A DNA stretch of 10,661 nucleotides from contig JABDJY010000349.1 in assembly GCA_013003285.1 (NCBI GenBank), positions 1 to 10,661 on the forward strand. The letters run 5' to 3'. The number at the start of each line of letters is the position of its first letter. Positions within the stretch are counted from its first letter, which is position 1. Below, one piece after another: positions 7,935 to 10,661 of the stretch. A program made the translations under genes and the position numbers. A model generated the notes under the pieces. That model did not search any database and was not told where the DNA came from. It saw only the letters and a list, made by a program, of their open reading frames with translations. The stretch comes from Alphaproteobacteria bacterium (GTDB lineage: Bacteria > Pseudomonadota > Alphaproteobacteria > UBA6615).

Positions 7935-9055
7935 AGATAGAGCGGATCGACAGCTTCCGGTTTCCAGTGCCCTTCAAACAGGTCTTCCGCCACGCGTCGG
8001 CGAGCCGCGCGCAAGCAGAGAACGTGATCGTCGCGCTGCGCTCCATCGATGGTACGGTCAGTTACGGCGAAGGCTGTCCGCGCGCCTATGTGACCGGCGA
8101 AACCGTCGCCTCGGCAACTGCGTTCATTACCCAGCACCGAAATTCCATCGTCCAACGGGTTCGATCGCTCGACGATCTGCGCCTCTGGATCAACGATCAT
8201 GGCGCCGAAATAGACGCCAACCCAGCAGCATTTTGCGCCTTGGAATTGGCCTTACTCGATTTTCTTGGCCAGGCCGAAGGAAAATCCCTCGAGGCCGTGC
8301 TCGGCCTACCGCCGCTGCGTGGATCTTTCAAATATTCCGCCGTGCTCGGCGACAGCGGCCGGTTGATCTACGGGCTGCAACTGCGCCGCTACTGGAAGGC
8401 CGGCTTTCGCGATTTCAAAATCAAGGTCTCCGGCGACCGTTCCCGCGACCGCCGAAAGATCGCCGCCTTTCGTCGCCGCGGTGACGCAGATGTGCGGGTA
8501 CGCCTGGACGCCAACAATCTCTGGCCGATAGCTGATGACTGCATTGCTGCTCTGCAAGATTTATCGTTTCCCTTGTTCGCCGTGGAGGAACCTTTGCACG
8601 TCGGAGACCTATCGGGCTTCGCCGATGTCGCCCGCGCCTGCGAGACGCGCATTATCCTCGATGAGAGTCTGACCCGCGCCGATCAGCTGGGTGCTCTCGA
8701 CGATCCGGAATTGTGGATCGTCAATCTGCGGGTCTCGAAGATGGGCGGCCTGCTGCGCTCGCTGGCGCTGGTCAATGAACTGGCGCACCGCGGCATGGGC
8801 GTCATCGTCGGCGCACAAGTGGGCGAAACAAGCCTGCTGACCCGTGCGGGCCTGACCATCGCGCATGCCGCGGCGGAACATCTCGAGGCCATGGAGGGGG
8901 GATTCGGCACCCACCTTTTGCAACACGACCTGACCACCCCGTGCCTGATGTTCGGCGATGGCGGCGTTATGACATCGGAGAATTACTTGGCGCTCGCCGG
9001 CCCCGGTCTCGGGCTGACCGTAAACGCCAGCGATCTAAGAGCAGAAACTCCATGA
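7931..9055 (+). CDS. Enolase superfamily enzyme, dipeptide epimerase-like (MLE subgroup)
   Basis: A 374-residue enzyme with an N-terminal capping domain (about 1-125) and a TIM-barrel domain. Catalytic residues of the muconate lactonising subgroup are all present: K163-I-K165 (FKIKVSGD) on one face and K270 (VSKMGG) on the other as acid/base pair, with Mg2+ ligands D193 (RLDANN), E219 (VEEPL) and D244 (LDESL). The two-lysine arrangement fits 1,1-proton transfer, meaning epimerisation or racemisation of a carbon alpha to a carboxylate, as in L-Ala-D/L-Glu epimerase or N-acyl-amino acid racemase. o-Succinylbenzoate synthase and cycloisomerases share the same residues and cannot be excluded. Its ATG overlaps the GH3 stop by 4 bp, so the product of the GH3 enzyme, such as an N-acyl amino acid, is an attractive substrate. 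Murein peptide epimerisation is the alternative, given the nearby amidase and dcw genes. Confidence 0.87.
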   Translation: MKIERIDSFRFPVPFKQVFRHASASRAQAENVIVALRSIDGTVSYGEGCPRAYVTGETVASATAFITQHRNSIVQRVRSLDDLRLWINDHGAEIDANPAAFCALELALLDFLGQAEGKSLEAVLGLPPLRGSFKYSAVLGDSGRLIYGLQLRRYWKAGFRDFKIKVSGDRSRDRRKIAAFRRRGDADVRVRLDANNLWPIADDCIAALQDLSFPLFAVEEPLHVGDLSGFADVARACETRIILDESLTRADQLGALDDPELWIVNLRVSKMGGLLRSLALVNELAHRGMGVIVGAQVGETSLLTRAGLTIAHAAAEHLEAMEGGFGTHLLQHDLTTPCLMFGDGGVMTSENYLALAGPGLGLTVNASDLRAETP

Positions 9056-9174
9056 AACGACGAAAACTGGACCTCGGATGCAGAATTTTAGACCCCAACC
9101 GGGAACATTTAGAACCAAGTAAGAACATTACAGGAACAAATTGTCGCCATATTCTCGTGCGACTGTTCATTTGA
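9052..9174 (+). CDS. Possible 40-residue ORF overlapping the epimerase stop
   Basis: The ATG at 9052 overlaps the epimerase TGA as ATGA, the same junction as the two other coupled pairs here. The frame gives 40 residues beginning MKRRKLDLGC, basic at the N terminus, with no recognisable domain or membrane segment. Its second half is the stretch that contains the 11-bp-spaced GAAC repeats, which argues that the DNA is regulatory and the frame fortuitous. I do not recognise it. Confidence 0.2.
   Translation: MKRRKLDLGCRILDPNREHLEPSKNITGTNCRHILVRLFI
9112..9137 (+). promoter_or_regulatory. Putative LexA (SOS) operator: three GAAC words in tandem
   Basis: GAAC occurs at 9112-9115, 9123-9126 and 9134-9137, each separated by exactly 7 bases, so two GAAC-N7-GAAC sites overlap. 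GAAC-N7-GAAC (GTTC-N7-GTTC on the other strand) is the known direct-repeat LexA box of alphaproteobacteria. A fourth GAAC at 9103-9106 is out of register (9-bp step). A weak promoter, ATTACA (9127-9132) and TATTCT (9150-9155) with a 17-bp spacer, would have its -35 inside the repeat, a normal place for repression. Confidence 0.45.
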
Positions 9175-9233
9175 TGGCCCATCGATGAGTACAAATACCA
9201 GTACAACGATTACTGAAGGGCCAAGAATTTTTT
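9175..9233 (+). terminator. Possible intrinsic terminator after the epimerase operon
   Basis: TGGCCC (9175-9180) pairs with GGGCCA (9218-9223). Inside, ATCG (9181-9184) can pair with CGAT (9207-9210) and GTAC (9189-9192) with GTAC (9201-9204) around an 8-nt loop. T6 (9228-9233) and T5 (9236-9240) follow. The stem is long and interrupted, so it is weaker than a classical terminator, but it lies where the operon should end. Confidence 0.4.
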
Positions 9234-9265
9234 ACTTTTTACGGTGTTTTTTAACCACTTATTAG
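9185..9265 (+). CDS. Possible 26-residue peptide with a hydrophobic C-terminal tail
   Basis: ATG at 9185 to TAG at 9263. The peptide has a polar Ser/Thr-rich half (MSTNTSTTITEGPR) and then a hydrophobic tail IFYFLRCFLTTY, about 12 residues and short for a full membrane span. It lies about 50 bp downstream of the putative LexA boxes. There is no Shine-Dalgarno sequence, and the same bases form the hairpin and T-runs described as a terminator, so the hydrophobic Phe/Leu codons may just be the T-run read in frame. Confidence 0.12.
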   Translation: MSTNTSTTITEGPRIFYFLRCFLTTY

Positions 9266-9276
9266 TTGTTTCCTCG

Positions 9277-9306
9277 TTGACTGGCCAAACCAAGGCATGG
9301 TATCCC
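9277..9306 (+). promoter_or_regulatory. Candidate mraZ / dcw-cluster promoter
   Basis: TTGACT (9277-9282) matches the -35 consensus at 5 of 6 positions. With an 18-bp spacer the -10 is TATCCC (9301-9306), 3 of 6. TATGAT (9308-9313) is a better -10 by sequence but sits 25 bp away. The site lies about 125 bp upstream of mraZ, and its -10 is embedded in the ATCCCAT repeat array, so a protein bound there would block it. Confidence 0.35.
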
Positions 9307-9338
9307 ATATGATCCCATTTTGATGCCTGCGTGCCCAT
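9302..9338 (-). promoter_or_regulatory. Putative MraZ operator: 10-bp-phased TGGG repeats
   Basis: On the plus strand ATCCCAT occurs at 9302-9308 and 9312-9318, a degenerate GATGCCT at 9322-9328 and TGCCCAT at 9332-9338, all in one 10-bp register. Read on the minus strand these are ATGGG units at one-helical-turn spacing. MraZ is known to bind direct TGGGN repeats separated by 5 bases upstream of its own gene. The array has the right motif, period and position, but is on the opposite strand from mraZ and has one poor unit. Confidence 0.5.
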
Positions 9339-9429
9339 TGGGGGTGCGGAGCGGTCATAGAGCGGGGGAGGCGAGTGCAGGCCTGAATATGACGCTGAGC
9401 GGCGTCACAACGGTTTGCGGGCAATATCA

Positions 9430-9906
9430 ATGGCGATGTTTCTCTCATCGACGACCAATAAGGTCGACGCGAAAGGGCGGGTCTCGGTTCCGGCAGCCTA
9501 TCGCGCTGTCCTGGCGGGTCAGCCGTTTCACGGCATCGTTGCCATGCCCTCCTTCAAATATGCCGCAATCCAGTGCGGCGGCATGGACTGGATGGAGCAG
9601 CTCAACGCCGGCGTCAGCGCCTACGACTTTTTCTCCGATGAGCACGACGCCTTGACCGCGGCTCTGTTCTCGAGAACCGAACAGCTCGGCTTCGACGGCG
9701 AGGGTCGCGTCGTCCTGCCCGCCCAATTGATCGAGCACGCCAACCTTTCAAAGACCGCGAAATTCGTTGGTCGCGGCCCCTTGTTCGAAATTTGGGAACC
9801 CGAAGCCTTCGACGCCTACCAAAGCGAAGCGACAAAGCTTGCCGCCGAGCAGGGCCTGACCCTGCGGCCACCGGGACCACCCGGCAGCAACGGGAGCGCA
9901 GGCTGA
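9430..9906 (+). CDS. mraZ: Transcriptional regulator MraZ
   Basis: A 158-residue DNA-binding protein with two SpoVT/AbrB-like swapped-hairpin domains, the first gene of the dcw cluster. The hallmark DxxxR motifs are at D13-R17 (NKVDAKGRVSVPA) and D89-R93 (LGFDGEGRVVLPA). MraZ forms ring-shaped oligomers, associates with the nucleoid and represses the promoter in front of itself and the following cell wall and division genes. The start at 9430 was chosen because MAMFLSSTTNKVD aligns with the usual N terminus of the family; TTG at 9415 and ATG at 9436 are alternatives, and the upstream Shine-Dalgarno sequence is weak. Length is normal for alphaproteobacteria. The C terminus ends in a short Pro/Gly-rich tail (RPPGPPGSNGSAG). 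Its TGA shares one base with the rsmH ATG (TGATG). Confidence 0.95.
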   Translation: MAMFLSSTTNKVDAKGRVSVPAAYRAVLAGQPFHGIVAMPSFKYAAIQCGGMDWMEQLNAGVSAYDFFSDEHDALTAALFSRTEQLGFDGEGRVVLPAQLIEHANLSKTAKFVGRGPLFEIWEPEAFDAYQSEATKLAAEQGLTLRPPGPPGSNGSAG

Positions 9907-10661
9907 TGGCGGCCGCCGTGTCACGGCGTCGCTCTAAACCGCCCGGATCAGGCGGCGGGACAGGCACCGAATCTGCCCCCGCAAACGGTCACACCCCCGT
10001 CCTTCTTGATTCTGTTATTGCCGCGCTCGACCCGCGCACCGGCGCGGTGTACGTCGATGGCACATTGGGTGGCGCCGGCTATACCAAGGCGCTACTCAGC
10101 GCCGCCGATTGTATCGTCTGGGGCATCGACCGGGACCCCGACGCCATCGCGCGCAACAGCGATCTGGCGGCGCAATATGCTGGCCGACTGCATCTGGTCG
10201 AGGGCCGTTTCGGCGACATGCAGACGCTCCTGGCCGACCGCGGCCTGAACGCTGTCGATGGGGTGACCCTCGACCTCGGCGTATCCTCCATGCAGATCGA
10301 CGACCCGGCGCGCGGCTTCGCCTTCTCGCAGGACGGGCCGCTTGATATGCGCATGGAAAAAGCCGGGCAAAGCGCCGCCGATCTGGTGAACTCTGTCGAG
10401 GAAACCGAGTTGGCCGATATTATCTATGCTTACGGCGAAGAGCGTTTGTCCCGGCGTATCGCCCGCGCCATCGTCGCCGCGCGCGCCGAGGCGCCGATCG
10501 AGACCACCGGACGGCTTGCCGATATCGTGCGCGCCGTCGCCACGCCGCGGAAACGCAGCCGCAAGCGGCCGGATAATAAGATCGACCCGGCCACCCGCAC
10601 CTTTCAAGCGCTGCGCATTCAGGTCAATGACGAGTTGGCCGAACTGGAACGCGGGCTGGGC
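9906..10661 (+). CDS. rsmH: 16S rRNA (cytosine(1402)-N(4))-methyltransferase RsmH (3' end cut by window)
   Basis: 252 codons of an open frame that runs off the right edge. RsmH uses S-adenosylmethionine to methylate N4 of C1402 in 16S rRNA, in the decoding centre of the 30S subunit. Family blocks are clear: GHTPVLLDSVIAAL (residues 28-41), the SAM-binding motif VDGTLGGAGYTKALL (50-64), GIDRDPDAI, DGVTLDLGVSSMQIDDPARGFAF with DGPLDMRM, and near the edge KIDPATRTFQALRIQVNDEL. Residues 1-27 (MAAAVSRRRSKPPGSGGG and on) are a basic, Gly/Pro-rich extension ahead of the usual start near HTPVLL. No ATG, GTG or TTG lies closer to that motif, and the one-base overlap with mraZ supports the long start. 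This is the standard second gene of the dcw cluster; ftsL and the mur genes would be expected next. Confidence 0.96.
   Translation, partial: MAAAVSRRRSKPPGSGGGTGTESAPANGHTPVLLDSVIAALDPRTGAVYVDGTLGGAGYTKALLSAADCIVWGIDRDPDAIARNSDLAAQYAGRLHLVEGRFGDMQTLLADRGLNAVDGVTLDLGVSSMQIDDPARGFAFSQDGPLDMRMEKAGQSAADLVNSVEETELADIIYAYGEERLSRRIARAIVAARAEAPIETTGRLADIVRAVATPRKRSRKRPDNKIDPATRTFQALRIQVNDELAELERGLG

Larger units (their letters stand above)
9056..9429 (+). other. Signal-rich spacer between the epimerase and mraZ
   Basis: A 374-bp gap without a convincing gene. Hand counting gives about 42% GC over 9061-9300, clearly below the flanking coding DNA. It contains the GAAC-N7 repeats (9112-9137), a 26-codon ORF (9185-9265), a hairpin with T-runs (9175-9240), the candidate mraZ promoter (9277-9306) and a 10-bp-phased ATCCCAT repeat (9302-9338). 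Positions 9340-9429 form a G-rich leader in which I see no further defined site. Confidence 0.8.

Noticed and set aside
9103..9106. A fourth GAAC as part of the LexA-type array
   Set aside because: It is 9 bp, not 11 bp, from the next GAAC, so it does not fit the N7 spacing.
9340..9370. GGGGG runs at 9340-9344 and 9364-9368 as plus-strand MraZ boxes
   Set aside because: They are 24 bp apart, out of the 10-bp register, and only one is part of a TGGG word.

Overview
The window is about 10.7 kb of GC-rich DNA that reads as the chromosome of an alphaproteobacterium, possibly Rhodospirillales-like. The evidence is the J-domain/TerB gene, Uup-type ABC-F gene and amidase followed by class A RNase P RNA, then mraZ-rsmH, the start of the dcw (division and cell wall) cluster. 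A GAAC-N7-GAAC repeat of the type bound by alphaproteobacterial LexA also fits. No transposase, integrase, tRNA or CRISPR array is visible.

Layout. Positions 1-1528 (minus) hold the N-terminal 509 residues of a 5-oxoprolinase/hydantoinase-type enzyme that runs off the left edge. Everything else is on the plus strand. A DjlA-like TerB/J-domain protein (1613-2344), an ABC-F ATPase of the Uup type (2357-4180) and an AmpD-like zinc amidase with a C-terminal peptidoglycan-binding-like domain (4177-4884) form a tight run. RNase P RNA (4894-5290) starts 9 bp after the amidase stop codon and ends in a T-run.

Next comes a three-gene cassette: a membrane di-iron hydroxylase of the sterol desaturase superfamily (5343-6239), a GH3-family acyl-adenylate/amide synthetase (6246-7934) and a dipeptide-epimerase-like enolase-superfamily enzyme (7931-9055). 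The genes are 6 bp apart and then overlap by 4 bp, so they are probably one operon. From memory, amidase-rnpB-mraZ are often near neighbours in alphaproteobacteria, so the cassette looks like an accessory insertion. Its combination (lipid-type hydroxylation, ATP-dependent acyl-amino acid conjugation, epimerisation next to a carboxylate) suggests an undescribed acyl-amino acid or modified-lipid pathway. That function is inference.

Positions 9056-9429 are an AT-richer spacer (about 42% GC by hand count over 9061-9300) dense in signals. It holds three GAAC words exactly 11 bp apart, two tiny ORFs, a hairpin plus T-run that may be a terminator, and a candidate mraZ promoter whose -10 lies in a 10-bp-phased CCCAT/ATGGG repeat resembling MraZ operator boxes. 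mraZ (9430-9906) and rsmH (9906 to the right edge, partial) then overlap by one base and open the dcw cluster.
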